Assembly: GCF_029323795.1 (NCBI RefSeq)
Contig: NZ_CP119758.1
Coordinates: forward strand, 682,001 to 746,000
Direction: 5' to 3'
DNA: 64,000 nucleotides
Origin: Zobellia alginiliquefaciens
Lineage (GTDB): Bacteria > Bacteroidota > Bacteroidia > Flavobacteriales > Flavobacteriaceae
Position numbers and translations under genes: made by a program
Notes under the pieces: generated by a model
Seen by the model: the letters and a program-made list of their open reading frames with translations, nothing else
Told to the model about the DNA's origin: nothing
The model's database searches: none
Part shown: positions 33,367 through 42,383 of the stretch, one piece after another
How the letters are laid out: each line of letters begins with the position of its first letter
Position numbering within the stretch: position 1 is the first letter of the stretch

Positions 33367-33374
33367 TACATTTG
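33367..33374 (+). promoter_or_regulatory. Minus-7 box of the glnK-amtB promoter
   Basis: Perfect TACATTTG, with TTTA 20 bp upstream as minus-33. It is 23 bp before the glnK ATG. Confidence 0.7.
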
Positions 33375-33397
33375 TTTCTCTAATTAATACAATTATT

Positions 33398-33736
33398 ATG
33401 AAACAAATCGAGGCAATCATTAGAAAATCGAAGTTTGATGACGTAAAAAAGGCGTTACATCAAATTGAGGTCAACTTCTTTAGTTACTGGGATGTAACAG
33501 GGGTTGGAAACGAAAAACAAGGTCACGTCTATAGAGGAATCTCTTACAGCACAAGTGACATTCAAAGAAGATACCTATCTATAGTGGTATCCGATGAATT
33601 TGTACAGCGTACCGTTGACACCATTCTTGAAGCGGCATATACCGGTAATGTAGGAGATGGAAAAATATTTGTTTCAGAAATTCTGGACGCATATAGAATA
33701 CGAACGAAAGAAAGCGGACAAGCTGGAATCAACTAA
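33398..33736 (+). CDS. glnK: PII nitrogen regulatory protein (GlnK/GlnB)
   Basis: Trimeric signal protein that senses 2-oxoglutarate and ATP/ADP and, in this position, most likely gates AmtB. The 112 residues match PII. The N-terminus is MKQIEAIIRKSKFDDVKKAL. In the T-loop (about 37-55) the Tyr aligned with E. coli Tyr51 is kept (HVYRGISY), but the loop is one residue shorter and RRYLS replaces LPKVK after it. The C-terminal GNVGDGKIFV block and RIRTKE are standard. Operon with amtB, 29-bp gap, under a promoter carrying two operator-like dyads. Confidence 0.95.
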   Translation: MKQIEAIIRKSKFDDVKKALHQIEVNFFSYWDVTGVGNEKQGHVYRGISYSTSDIQRRYLSIVVSDEFVQRTVDTILEAAYTGNVGDGKIFVSEILDAYRIRTKESGQAGIN

Positions 33737-33765
33737 AAAAAACCAATAACTAAACTTTATATAAA

Positions 33766-34998
33766 ATGGACGCAGGATTATTTACAGCAAATAACGTTTG
33801 GATGATGTTGGCTACCGCCTTGGTATTCTTCATGCATACAGGCTTCGCCTTTTTAGAAATTGGCCTTACCAGACAAAAAAATACAATAAACATATTATTT
33901 AAGAACATCTTTATTATAACAGGTGGTCTTTTACTTTACTATGCGTGGGGCTTTAACATGATGTACCCTGGCTTTGAAGAAGGGTCTTCAGGAATATTCG
34001 GTTTTGCCGGTTTTGGTATAGCAGCTCCAGAAGGAGGAATGACACCAGACTACGCAGATGGTGGTTACACATGGTGGACAGACTTCTTGTTCCAAGGAAT
34101 GTTCGCAGCAACAGCAGCGACTATCGTATCCGGTGCAGTTGCAGAACGTATTAAAATTGGTGCTTTCATGATATTCACAGTAATCTATGTAGGTCTTGTT
34201 TATCCTATAGTAGGTGCTTGGAAATGGGGTGGCGGTTTCTTGGACTCATGGGGTTTTTATGATTTCGCAGGTTCTACTTTAGTTCACTCCGTAGGAGGTT
34301 GGGCAGCGTTAGTAGCTATCTTCTTATTAGGGTCTCGTATCGGTAAGTTTGATGAAAACGGTAAACCTAAAGCAATACCAGGTCATAACATTCCATTGGC
34401 AACTGCAGGTGTTCTTATCCTTTGGTTAGGATGGTTCGGTTTCAACGGTGGTTCTGTACTATCAGCTGACCCAGAATTAACTTCTTTAGTATTGGTAACT
34501 ACAAGTTTAGCCGCTGCTGCTGGTGGTTTTGGAGCTTTTATCCTATCTACCATATTATATAAGAACTTAGATTTAACCATGTTCCTTAATGGTATCCTTG
34601 GTGGTCTAGTAGGTATTACAGCTGGAGCTGACCTAATGTCTCCTAACGAAGCTATAGTTATTGGTTTCTTAGCCGGTCTTATTATTGTGTTAGGTGTAGC
34701 GTTAATTGACAAACTAAAATTAGATGACCCTGTTGGTGCGGTTACAGTTCACTTGATTTGTGGTATCTGGGGAACTTTAGCGGTAGGTATATTCGGTTCA
34801 AAAGCCGGTGGTGAGCAATTTATGGTTCAACTATACGGAGTGCTGATCGTAGGTGCCTTCTGTGTGATTTGTACTTTCATTATCCTTGGAGCCCTAAAAG
34901 CGGTAATGGGACTTAGAGTAAGCAAAGAAGAAGAGATCGAAGGTCTTGATATTCATGAGCACGGTATGGATGCATACCCAGATTTCATAAACGACTAA
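33766..34998 (+). CDS. amtB: Ammonium transporter AmtB
   Basis: The 410-residue trimeric ammonium channel has eleven membrane helices and no cleaved signal peptide. Family blocks include FFMHTGFAFLEIGLTRQKN, DFLFQGMFAATAATIVSGAV, the pore His in GSTLVHSVGGWAALVAI, WLGWFGFNGGS and the second His in VTVHLICGIWGTLAVG. The acidic C-terminal tail (EEEIEGLDIHEHGMDAYPDF) is the part that meets PII in other bacteria. Directly after glnK. A stem-loop without T-tail follows, then the porin gene. Confidence 0.97.
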   Translation: MDAGLFTANNVWMMLATALVFFMHTGFAFLEIGLTRQKNTINILFKNIFIITGGLLLYYAWGFNMMYPGFEEGSSGIFGFAGFGIAAPEGGMTPDYADGGYTWWTDFLFQGMFAATAATIVSGAVAERIKIGAFMIFTVIYVGLVYPIVGAWKWGGGFLDSWGFYDFAGSTLVHSVGGWAALVAIFLLGSRIGKFDENGKPKAIPGHNIPLATAGVLILWLGWFGFNGGSVLSADPELTSLVLVTTSLAAAAGGFGAFILSTILYKNLDLTMFLNGILGGLVGITAGADLMSPNEAIVIGFLAGLIIVLGVALIDKLKLDDPVGAVTVHLICGIWGTLAVGIFGSKAGGEQFMVQLYGVLIVGAFCVICTFIILGALKAVMGLRVSKEEEIEGLDIHEHGMDAYPDFIND

Positions 34999-35012
34999 GT
35001 ATATTAATTAGA

Positions 35013-35040
35013 AACGGAGCGTTTTGCCGAACGCTCCGTT
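35013..35040 (+). promoter_or_regulatory. Stem-loop between amtB and the porin gene
   Basis: AACGGAGCGTT and AACGCTCCGTT form a perfect 11-bp stem with a 6-nt loop, but the following bases are ATATAAC rather than T-rich. It may be a 3' stabiliser or weak attenuator that lowers porin expression relative to glnK-amtB. Confidence 0.55.
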
Positions 35041-35112
35041 ATATAACACTTTCAAAATCTTAACAGGTTTTAATTCAACCATCCCAAACAGGGATAACTA
35101 AACAAAATTAAA

Positions 35113-36177
35113 ATGAAAGCGATTACAAATACAAAATACGTAAAAAATCTATTTTTCCTAGCCATATTACTTTTCTCCGCAACAGTTGTTGTTGCACAGG
35201 AAGATGAGGAAGAAAGTTCTAAATTTTCATTTAGCGGTTCAATCGATGCGTATTACAGAGCAAATTTAAACGCTCCCAACGGAGCAGATGCTCAAGCTCC
35301 AGGAAGTTCATTTGCAAACTTACCAGGTTTTGCTTTAGGTATGGCCAATGTTATTGGTGCTTACGAAGGTGAAAAAGTAGGTTTTGTAGCTGATTTAGTT
35401 TTTGGCCCAAGAGGAACGGATGCCATTTTTGCTTCTCCAATGTATTCTTCTACCGGAAACATCGTTAACCAATTGTATGCTTACTGGAATGTAAGTGATG
35501 CCGTAACCTTAACTTTTGGTAACTTCAATACTTTCTTAGGTTACGAGGTTATATCACCAGTTGCCAACTTTAACTATAGTACTTCTTACTTGTTCTCTTA
35601 CGGTCCGTTTTCACACACGGGATTAAAAGCTGATTTTGCTCTATCTGATGATTTCAGCTTAATGTTAGCGGTAATGAACCCAACTGACCTTACAGAGTTC
35701 AACCCAACAGGACAGTACGCTTGGGGAGCTCAATTAGGCTACAGTGGTCAATATTTGAACCTTTTAATTGATAACGGTTCTTACGAAGTAGATTTCACTG
35801 GTGGCTTTGACCTTTCTGATACTTTCTTCCTAGGATTGAACGCCGCTTATTTTGACGGAGACGAGGAGGATGGTGTTGGTAGCTTTGCAGGTCTTGCAGT
35901 TTACCCACAGTTGGCAACTTCTGATACTTTTTCTATAGGTCTAAGAGGTGAGTATTTTGCTGAAACTGATTTCTTTGGAGCAGTTGGTGGAACTGATGCT
36001 GACGGAGATGCAAGCGTATTTGCTGTAACCCTAACAGGTAGTGCTACTATTGGTGACTTGATCATCAAGCCAGAATTAAGATTAGATAGCGCTTCAGAAG
36101 AAGTATTCATTGACAATGATGGAAACCCAATGGGAGGTCTTTCTTCTTTTGTGTTGGCTGCGGTCTACTCTTTCTAA
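35113..36177 (+). CDS. Outer-membrane beta-barrel porin (BBP2/OmpL-like)
   Basis: The 354-residue protein has a signal peptide (about 1-29, ending VVVAQ) and a barrel of repeated amphipathic strands (FSFSGSIDAYYRANLNAPN, YAYWNVSDAVTLTFGNFNTF, SLMLAVMNPTDLTEFNP) ending FVLAAVYSF, with a terminal Phe as expected for BAM substrates. It resembles the putative beta-barrel porin-2 family. Position behind glnK-amtB suggests passage of ammonium or another nitrogen source across the outer membrane, which is inference. A strong terminator follows. Confidence 0.88.
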   Translation: MKAITNTKYVKNLFFLAILLFSATVVVAQEDEEESSKFSFSGSIDAYYRANLNAPNGADAQAPGSSFANLPGFALGMANVIGAYEGEKVGFVADLVFGPRGTDAIFASPMYSSTGNIVNQLYAYWNVSDAVTLTFGNFNTFLGYEVISPVANFNYSTSYLFSYGPFSHTGLKADFALSDDFSLMLAVMNPTDLTEFNPTGQYAWGAQLGYSGQYLNLLIDNGSYEVDFTGGFDLSDTFFLGLNAAYFDGDEEDGVGSFAGLAVYPQLATSDTFSIGLRGEYFAETDFFGAVGGTDADGDASVFAVTLTGSATIGDLIIKPELRLDSASEEVFIDNDGNPMGGLSSFVLAAVYSF

Positions 36178-36233
36178 AAAAGAATTATAATGGTTAAGTG
36201 TTTATAATTTAAGTTAAGCTAATTCAAGTAAAG

Positions 36234-36261
36234 ACCCCAACGTTAATCCGTTGGGGTTTTT
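36234..36261 (+). terminator. Terminator of the glnK-amtB-porin unit
   Basis: ACCCCAACG and CGTTGGGGT form a 9-bp stem followed by TTTT, 56 bp after the porin stop and touching the end of the convergent DUF1684 gene. Confidence 0.88.
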
Positions 36262-36911
36262 CAGTTTTTATTAGGCTCAAAAGCTTTTACCCCTGCAAGT
36301 ATCTCTGTATCTAAATTATTTACACTAGGCACAATAGGGCACGAAAACTTTTTATTATAAGCACAATATGGGTTGTACGCCGTATTAAAGTCAATAACTA
36401 TAGTATCTCCGTCAGGTATGGTTAAATCTATGTACCTACCACCTGTATAGGTCTGTTTTCCGTTGGTATCATCTGTAAAAGGTAGAAACAGATAATCCCT
36501 ATATTTCTCTTGCTGCATCAATTCTTTATTTTGATATACCTCTAGCTTTCTGTTTTTACCATTAAGCGTAAAATGGGCAATACCATAAACCGTTTCCTCT
36601 GAAGAATCACCTGTAGTACTTGGCATTAAAAAAGGTAATGCTTCAGGTGTACGAACAAACTTAGCCGTAACTACATACGTGGTGTCCGGAGGAAAGAAGT
36701 CCAATGACTCAAAATCCTTACGATATCTATCCGGTAACGGCGAAGTTTCCGGATCTTTAAACTCCTCATTTTTTTCCTTTTGATAATCTAAAATAGCTTG
36801 TAACGCGCTGGTTTCGGCAACTATCTCTTTTTCATCTGGCGGATCATGATATTTTTTATCAGTTTTACAACTTAAAAACGTGAAGAAAAAAATCAAAATA
36901 AGAACTCGCAT
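36261..36911 (-). CDS. DUF1684 domain lipoprotein
   Basis: Starting at the ATG at 36911 gives 216 residues with a proper lipoprotein signal (MRVLILIFFFTFLSC, lipobox FLSC). A longer frame to 36929 adds only six residues. The DUF1684 domain is clear from VVTAKFVRTPEALPFLMPST, YGIAHFTLNGKNRKLEVYQN, YTGGRYIDLTIPDGDTIVID and DFNTAYNPYCAYNKKFSCP. The Cys pair in YCAYNKKFSCP is typical. The domain has no proven function. Convergent with the porin gene and divergent from the DJ-1 gene. Confidence 0.9.
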   Translation of the reverse strand: MRVLILIFFFTFLSCKTDKKYHDPPDEKEIVAETSALQAILDYQKEKNEEFKDPETSPLPDRYRKDFESLDFFPPDTTYVVTAKFVRTPEALPFLMPSTTGDSSEETVYGIAHFTLNGKNRKLEVYQNKELMQQEKYRDYLFLPFTDDTNGKQTYTGGRYIDLTIPDGDTIVIDFNTAYNPYCAYNKKFSCPIVPSVNNLDTEILAGVKAFEPNKN

Positions 36912-36995
36912 ATAGTCAATTTTTATCACAAAAATACAACTTAAAGTGATTCCTCTTCACCAACCCATTGTACATTGCAACCTTAAATATAAAAA

Positions 36996-37736
36996 ATGAA
37001 TAAACTTTACCTAATACTACTCGCCCTAAGCCTTTTCTTTTCGTGCAACCTACCAAAAGAGCAACCAAAATCCACATACAATTCAAAAAGAACATTACCT
37101 GAAATTTCACCTGACCGCTACAATGTAGCCTTTTTAATTATGAATGGAACTTTCAATACGGAACTTACAGCTCCATATGATATTTTTCAGCATACCAAGT
37201 TTCGAAAAAACATTAAGGCCATGAATACATTTACGGTTGCCAACACTTTAGAACCCATTACTACTTTTGAAGGCCTACGCCTATTACCGGATTTTGATTA
37301 CACCAAAGATGACCTACCTCCTATAGATATTTTAGTCGTACCTAGTGCAGAACATCATTTAGATACCGATTTAAAAGATACTGCTATGCTAGACTTTGTC
37401 CGAAAAATAGATAGTTCCGCTTTATTCATGACCAGCCATTGTGATGGCGCATTTGTCTTGGCGAAAGCCGGTGTTCTTAATAACAAAGTATCCACCACAT
37501 TCCCTAGTGATATTGACACCTACAAAAAAATGTTCCCTAAACTACAAGTAGCAGATAGTGTACTATTTGTTCACGATGGAAAATATATAACTTCAGCAGG
37601 AGGTGCCAAAAGTTTTGAAGCTTCCCTTTACCTCTGCGAATATTTATATGGAAAAGAAGTAGCGGACTCCCTAGCCAGAGGCTTGGTTATAGACTGGAGC
37701 CTAGAACAAACTCCCCACTTAACTATAGATCAATAA
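36996..37736 (+). CDS. DJ-1/PfpI family lipoprotein
   Basis: The 246 residues start with a lipoprotein signal (MNKLYLILLALSLFFSC, lipobox FFSC), so it is envelope-anchored. The GATase1-like fold has a candidate nucleophile Cys in the elbow FMTSHCDGAFVLAKAG, followed by TFPSDIDTYKKMFP and ITSAGGAKSFEASLYLCEYL, as in DJ-1/PfpI and AraC-type sensor domains. Lipid anchoring of this fold is not common. Its activity (deglycase, protease or binding) cannot be decided. Ends 7 bp from the convergent hydrolase gene. Confidence 0.87.
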   Translation: MNKLYLILLALSLFFSCNLPKEQPKSTYNSKRTLPEISPDRYNVAFLIMNGTFNTELTAPYDIFQHTKFRKNIKAMNTFTVANTLEPITTFEGLRLLPDFDYTKDDLPPIDILVVPSAEHHLDTDLKDTAMLDFVRKIDSSALFMTSHCDGAFVLAKAGVLNNKVSTTFPSDIDTYKKMFPKLQVADSVLFVHDGKYITSAGGAKSFEASLYLCEYLYGKEVADSLARGLVIDWSLEQTPHLTIDQ

Positions 37737-37743
37737 TGATTAT

Positions 37744-39156
37744 TCATTCTTCAATGATGGTATACCTGGCTTCCTTTAGGTATTTCTCTACCAACTCATT
37801 AAACTCGGGAGTAATTCGTAACAAAGCCGTATTTTCCAATGCATAAAGCTCACCGCGGTTAGTATACCCCTTTTTCAAAAGTTCTTCCAAGTAAAAAAGG
37901 GCTGTTCCGTAATCATCCGTTTTGGCCGTGTATGATATTATCTTAAGATAACTATCAAAATTATCCGGCTCTATAATCGTTTTCAGCATCCATAAAAAAT
38001 TTAGGGCCTCGCCATCAACAGGACTTTCCCCACTAAGCAAGTCAACATTATCATCAACTAGAGCTTTGAGATAACCTTCCAAACGTTTACCCATTTTTTG
38101 CTGAAGTATTTCTGGGCTTTTTCTGTATTTCTGAAGCTCTTCCATCTGGTATTTCCACCATCCTAAATTGTTGTAGTTATACGTAATTATATCTTCCTCC
38201 AGATAATAATTGAATTCATCTTTTATTAAACCTTCTTTTAAAGCAAGGGTATTTTGAGTTCTATTCTTTGTTCTATATAGTCGACTTTTTTTCAACGACT
38301 TTCTACTCGCCTTTATTGAATCCAAAGACATATACGGCTGATATATCTCTAACATTTCTCCCAACCAATCTTCCGCCAACAACGGCTTGTTTGCGGCATA
38401 CAAACTGTTTACCTTAACAAAATCCTCATTGTAGCTCGCATTTACATAGGCTTCGTCACGAGGCATATACCCTTTTGCCATAGCTGCTAAAGTCAAAAGC
38501 TTAAGTGCTTTACTAAGATTTTCAGTTTTTGGCCACTCATGCCCTCCGTCAAATACCAATAATTGATTAGGGAATTTCATTCTACTCAGTACCTTTTCCA
38601 CCGTCCTCATTTCAGAATAACTAAAATCCTCATCCCCTACCACACCTATATAATGAAACGGATTCCTACTGGTAAGAACCTCAAAATTCGCCACTGCGGC
38701 ACCACAAGCTATCACCCCCTCTACACCCTTTATAAAAGTGGGAATCAATGTAGAAAACCTTCCGCCCGCAGAAAATCCACTAGTGTAAATACCATTTTTT
38801 CTAATAGGGAGCATAGTGGTTACGGTATTCAACATTCTACTTGTAATGACAATATTTTTAGCAATAGACAAGGTGTCACTAATATTGTTTGAAGCCGCAA
38901 GGATATAGCCCTGTTCCTCCGCGGCAGCACTATACATTGCCAATGCCTGCCTACCCTTACCGTTCATATCAAAAACGAATACCACAGGCCATGCTTTTGA
39001 AACATCAAATTTTTTAGGGAGGTATAGCGAGAAGGTTTCAGCAATTGTATCGTTTACCACAAGGGAATCAATTACTACACCTTTTTTTAAGGTGATGTTT
39101 TGAGCAGAACCCATAAACGCAGCACTAAAGGCCAGTAACAATAATATTTTTTTCAT
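37744..39156 (-). CDS. Secreted alpha/beta hydrolase-like protein with helical C-terminal domain
   Basis: The 470-residue protein has a signal peptide (MKKILLLLAFSAAFMGSAQ). The N-terminal part (about 25-240) looks like an esterase/phospholipase fold: FSLYLPKKF, PVVFVFDMNGKGRQALAMYS, nucleophile elbow GIYTSGFSAGGRFS with Ser, and FDGGHEWPKTE carrying a candidate His. The remaining 230 residues are helical and TPR-like (GTALFYLEELLKKGYTNRGE). A polyhydroxybutyrate-depolymerase-like esterase is possible. Substrate unknown. Confidence 0.82.
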   Translation of the reverse strand: MKKILLLLAFSAAFMGSAQNITLKKGVVIDSLVVNDTIAETFSLYLPKKFDVSKAWPVVFVFDMNGKGRQALAMYSAAAEEQGYILAASNNISDTLSIAKNIVITSRMLNTVTTMLPIRKNGIYTSGFSAGGRFSTLIPTFIKGVEGVIACGAAVANFEVLTSRNPFHYIGVVGDEDFSYSEMRTVEKVLSRMKFPNQLLVFDGGHEWPKTENLSKALKLLTLAAMAKGYMPRDEAYVNASYNEDFVKVNSLYAANKPLLAEDWLGEMLEIYQPYMSLDSIKASRKSLKKSRLYRTKNRTQNTLALKEGLIKDEFNYYLEEDIITYNYNNLGWWKYQMEELQKYRKSPEILQQKMGKRLEGYLKALVDDNVDLLSGESPVDGEALNFLWMLKTIIEPDNFDSYLKIISYTAKTDDYGTALFYLEELLKKGYTNRGELYALENTALLRITPEFNELVEKYLKEARYTIIEE

Positions 39157-39246
39157 AAAAATTGAATCATCAAAAATCTAGCCAAAAGAAAGGTGATAAA
39201 AGATTTTTGCTAGCTGTAGGCATCATTGGAATAGAGAAAGATATTC

Positions 39247-40071
39247 CTACTCCCCTATTTTTCCTATTTCCACCCCTTCTGAGTATGCCACCTTAATATC
39301 ATGGGCACTAAAGGCCTTTTTGATAGATTTGTTGGCATTAAAGGTTACTTCCCAAAAATCATCCGGTAATACAAATGGCCGTACTATCAACTGTACGTTA
39401 TGTGAATCAAAATCTAAAATCCCGATTTCAGGAGTAGGTTCCGGCAGTATTTTTTCAACTTCTTTTAAGGCATCTCTTAAAACCTGTTTTACTTTTGGAA
39501 AGCTTTCTTCATAAGGCATGGTTACCTCTAATTCCAACCTGATCATTCCTTTTTCTGAATAGTTGGTCACCACGGATTCTGTTATCATTGAATTAGGAAT
39601 AATCAATATTTTATTACCGGGTGTAAGGACATCTGTACTAAAAATGCCAATTTCTACTACTCTACCGAACTTATCATCTACCTGAATCCAATCACTGACC
39701 TTAAAAGGTTTTAGCGTCAATATTAAAATACCCGAAGCAAAATTACCCAAGCTACCCTGCAAGGCCATACCAACGGCAAAAGCAGCTGCAGCCAATATCG
39801 CAAAAAGTCCGGTAAGATCCGCCCCCAGAACCGTAGCGATCACAAAAAGAACCGTTCCTTTAAGCAATACCCCTACTATAGAAGATAAAAACGGACGTAA
39901 TGTTTCCGAAAACCCGGTTTTCTCCAAGGCTTTTCTAACAAGTTCAACTATTTTCTTGGCAAGCTTAAAGCCAATCCACAAAATGAGACCAGCTAAGAAA
40001 ATTCTAGGTATATAGAAAACCGCCTTATCTATGGCAATCTGGGCGTACTCATTTATTTTATCCAAGTTCAT
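39247..40071 (-). CDS. Small MscS-family mechanosensitive channel
   Basis: The 274-residue protein is close in length to E. coli MscS. It has three membrane helices; the pore helix region reads AVGMALQGSLGNFASGILIL. The beta domain follows (FKVSDWIQVDDKFGRVVEIG, FSTDVLTPGNKILIIPNSMI) with the C-terminal vestibule. It differs from the 23-kb paralogue in length and pore sequence. Single-gene unit with a 128-bp AT-rich upstream gap. Confidence 0.95.
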   Translation of the reverse strand: MNLDKINEYAQIAIDKAVFYIPRIFLAGLILWIGFKLAKKIVELVRKALEKTGFSETLRPFLSSIVGVLLKGTVLFVIATVLGADLTGLFAILAAAAFAVGMALQGSLGNFASGILILTLKPFKVSDWIQVDDKFGRVVEIGIFSTDVLTPGNKILIIPNSMITESVVTNYSEKGMIRLELEVTMPYEESFPKVKQVLRDALKEVEKILPEPTPEIGILDFDSHNVQLIVRPFVLPDDFWEVTFNANKSIKKAFSAHDIKVAYSEGVEIGKIGE

Positions 40072-40199
40072 GAATTAAAATTAATAATTAGAGAGCGTAC
40101 TCCTACAGAAAATTTATGATTTTATACATTTTATATTTAAAACTAGGCTAAACAACGTCCAAAAAGCAAACACCGCTATCTCAACATGCAGAAATACCA

Positions 40200-42269
40200 C
40201 TATCTTTTTAAAGCAAAATGACTCTTAAATTCTTTTCTGATTCCGTCTTTGGTGTATTCTACTTTAAACCAATAATCACTGGAGGGTGCATTTTTTCCAT
40301 TAAACGTTCCGTCCCACGCAAAACTTCCATTTAATTGATGGAGCAGCGCTCCATATTGGTTATAAATACTAACGGCCGGGTCCTCAATCTGAGGAAAGCC
40401 CACAATGGCCCACACATCATTTACTCCATCTCCATTAGGCGTAAAAAACTTAGGATAATCCACTACCATAAATTCCTTGGAAAGCACACTACAATTATGA
40501 ATATCCGTAATATATGCCACGTGCTCTCCCGGACTTAAATTTTCGAACCTATGTTCCGAAGAAAAATTAGAATCATCAACACTATAAAGGTAACTCCCCT
40601 GCCCTTCAGCAGAAATTTCTACAATATTATTATCCGTGAAGGGGTCCGAGACAAATACAACTTCAAAAACTTCGGCTTGTGGCGAAGCAACCACTTGGGT
40701 ATACAAAGGAAATTCACACCCCAACTCCACATTCTGAAGACTTACCACATAAGCACCTTCTTCGCTTGCCATATAAAAAGCATCCGTTGCACCTGCTATC
40801 AAATTTTCCTCAGAAACATTTTCCCTGTACCAGGCAAAGTTATAAGCCGTGGAAGAAAGTCCTGTATTTAAAACAGGCAAAGGTTCCAGTGTTTCTCCAT
40901 TGACCCCCAGACAAAGAATGTACTCCTCTTGCAATTCCGATTGAAAATCAAGTCCTAATAAATTCACATCAAACAAGGCAATCTCATAACAACTATCTCC
41001 AGAGGATATTCTCGCAAAAATGGTTTTCTTTGAATTTACCAGCTCATAATTCTCTGCATCTTCAATAGCATTTTCGTAAGCTTCAGCGTCCTCTAATGAA
41101 GTATAATACGTAACCTGATATATGTTTACGTCCTGTTCCCCTAGAATAGACCGACTATTGACCGATAAATCTATAACCTCACTTCCAGTGGCATCAACAT
41201 CACAGAAAAACAATGAATCCGGCTCAGCATCAATTACCGGAGCGGGAATAAATTCAGCTTCCAATGTTCCGGTAGCCACACACGATTCGGAAAAAACAAG
41301 CTCTACACGATAACCACCGCTTTCCGTAACAGCTACTTGTGAAACCCCTGACCAATCCGTAATTTCAATATTATTCTTAAACCACCTGTAATCCGTAACA
41401 CCTTCTACGGTTGCATCCAAAGCTATAGTCTCGTTAATACAAGCTGGGTTTCCGCTGGCAACAGTCCTATCCTCACCTAAATCATACCCCAAAGAAAAAC
41501 TACCCGCTTCTAAAAATACAGCCGAATCTACTTTTGAATCCCTATTATCCGCAATGACCAACTTAATGGTGTATGAACTGTTGGGCACTACAGGTGATTC
41601 TGCGGTTAAACTAGTGGTCTGCCCATGAAAAGATATGGCCGAACTAACTCCGTTTATCTTATCAAAATAAGAAACATTTTTAGCACCGCATTCTCCATCT
41701 ACTCCAGGTCTGATAGTGGTTACACTAACAGGCAACTTATTATTGGGAATTACCGCCAAATTTGTAGAAATACCTTGCGCATCCGTCAATATAAAGGCAA
41801 AAACATCCCCAAACGTACATTGAAAGTTTTCCTGATATTCTTCTGATGCAAATAAGAAATTAAAACTGATGTGGTTGGTATGCGGAACAAAATCAAATTG
41901 TATGTACGAGGCATTAAAAAGAACATCCGACCCGGTTATCGATTTTAAATCGGCATCTCCCGCCCAATTTTCACTCCCTCCATCATGAATATCATTATTA
42001 GGACCCTCGGCTAACCTAGCTCGTCCAGTACTGAGAACTATTCCTTCTTCATAAGGAAAATCAGAACCATTGGCACTAAAATAACCTATGCCGTTCACAC
42101 CTTCTTCTAAGCCCGTTTTTGAAGTATAATTAGCTGTTTCCGCACAATTACTATTGATTAGGACATCTTTCACCAACTCCTCTACCGAATAACTGGTATC
42201 ATCAACATTGATTTGCCCCCAAAGCCCACAAGAGGACAATAGCAGGAATAAAAAAGTTAATATTTTCAT
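40200..42269 (-). CDS. Secreted choice-of-anchor L protein with type B T9SS sorting domain
   Basis: The 689-residue protein has a signal peptide (MKILTFLFLLLSSCGLWGQ). A choice-of-anchor L domain (about 25-265) shows FLFASEEYQENFQCTFGDVF and YTIKLVIADNRDSKVDSAVF. Ig-like repeats follow, and a C-terminal T9SS type B domain (about 605-689) begins FFTPNGDGVNDVWAI and ends YTKDGIRKEFKSHFALKR, with the conserved YNQYGALLHQL. It is thus exported by the type IX system and attached to or released from the cell surface. Binding partner unknown; roles in adhesion or gliding are common for such proteins. Confidence 0.93.
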   Translation of the reverse strand: MKILTFLFLLLSSCGLWGQINVDDTSYSVEELVKDVLINSNCAETANYTSKTGLEEGVNGIGYFSANGSDFPYEEGIVLSTGRARLAEGPNNDIHDGGSENWAGDADLKSITGSDVLFNASYIQFDFVPHTNHISFNFLFASEEYQENFQCTFGDVFAFILTDAQGISTNLAVIPNNKLPVSVTTIRPGVDGECGAKNVSYFDKINGVSSAISFHGQTTSLTAESPVVPNSSYTIKLVIADNRDSKVDSAVFLEAGSFSLGYDLGEDRTVASGNPACINETIALDATVEGVTDYRWFKNNIEITDWSGVSQVAVTESGGYRVELVFSESCVATGTLEAEFIPAPVIDAEPDSLFFCDVDATGSEVIDLSVNSRSILGEQDVNIYQVTYYTSLEDAEAYENAIEDAENYELVNSKKTIFARISSGDSCYEIALFDVNLLGLDFQSELQEEYILCLGVNGETLEPLPVLNTGLSSTAYNFAWYRENVSEENLIAGATDAFYMASEEGAYVVSLQNVELGCEFPLYTQVVASPQAEVFEVVFVSDPFTDNNIVEISAEGQGSYLYSVDDSNFSSEHRFENLSPGEHVAYITDIHNCSVLSKEFMVVDYPKFFTPNGDGVNDVWAIVGFPQIEDPAVSIYNQYGALLHQLNGSFAWDGTFNGKNAPSSDYWFKVEYTKDGIRKEFKSHFALKR

Positions 42270-42383
42270 TTTCTATAGCGTAACTCCAGAAAACCGGAAT
42301 GCTAAATATAAGAAACTCTTCATTGGTTTTTAGCACTTCTTTTATAATATACCGGTTATGGAATTGTTAATCCGCTTCTGTTT

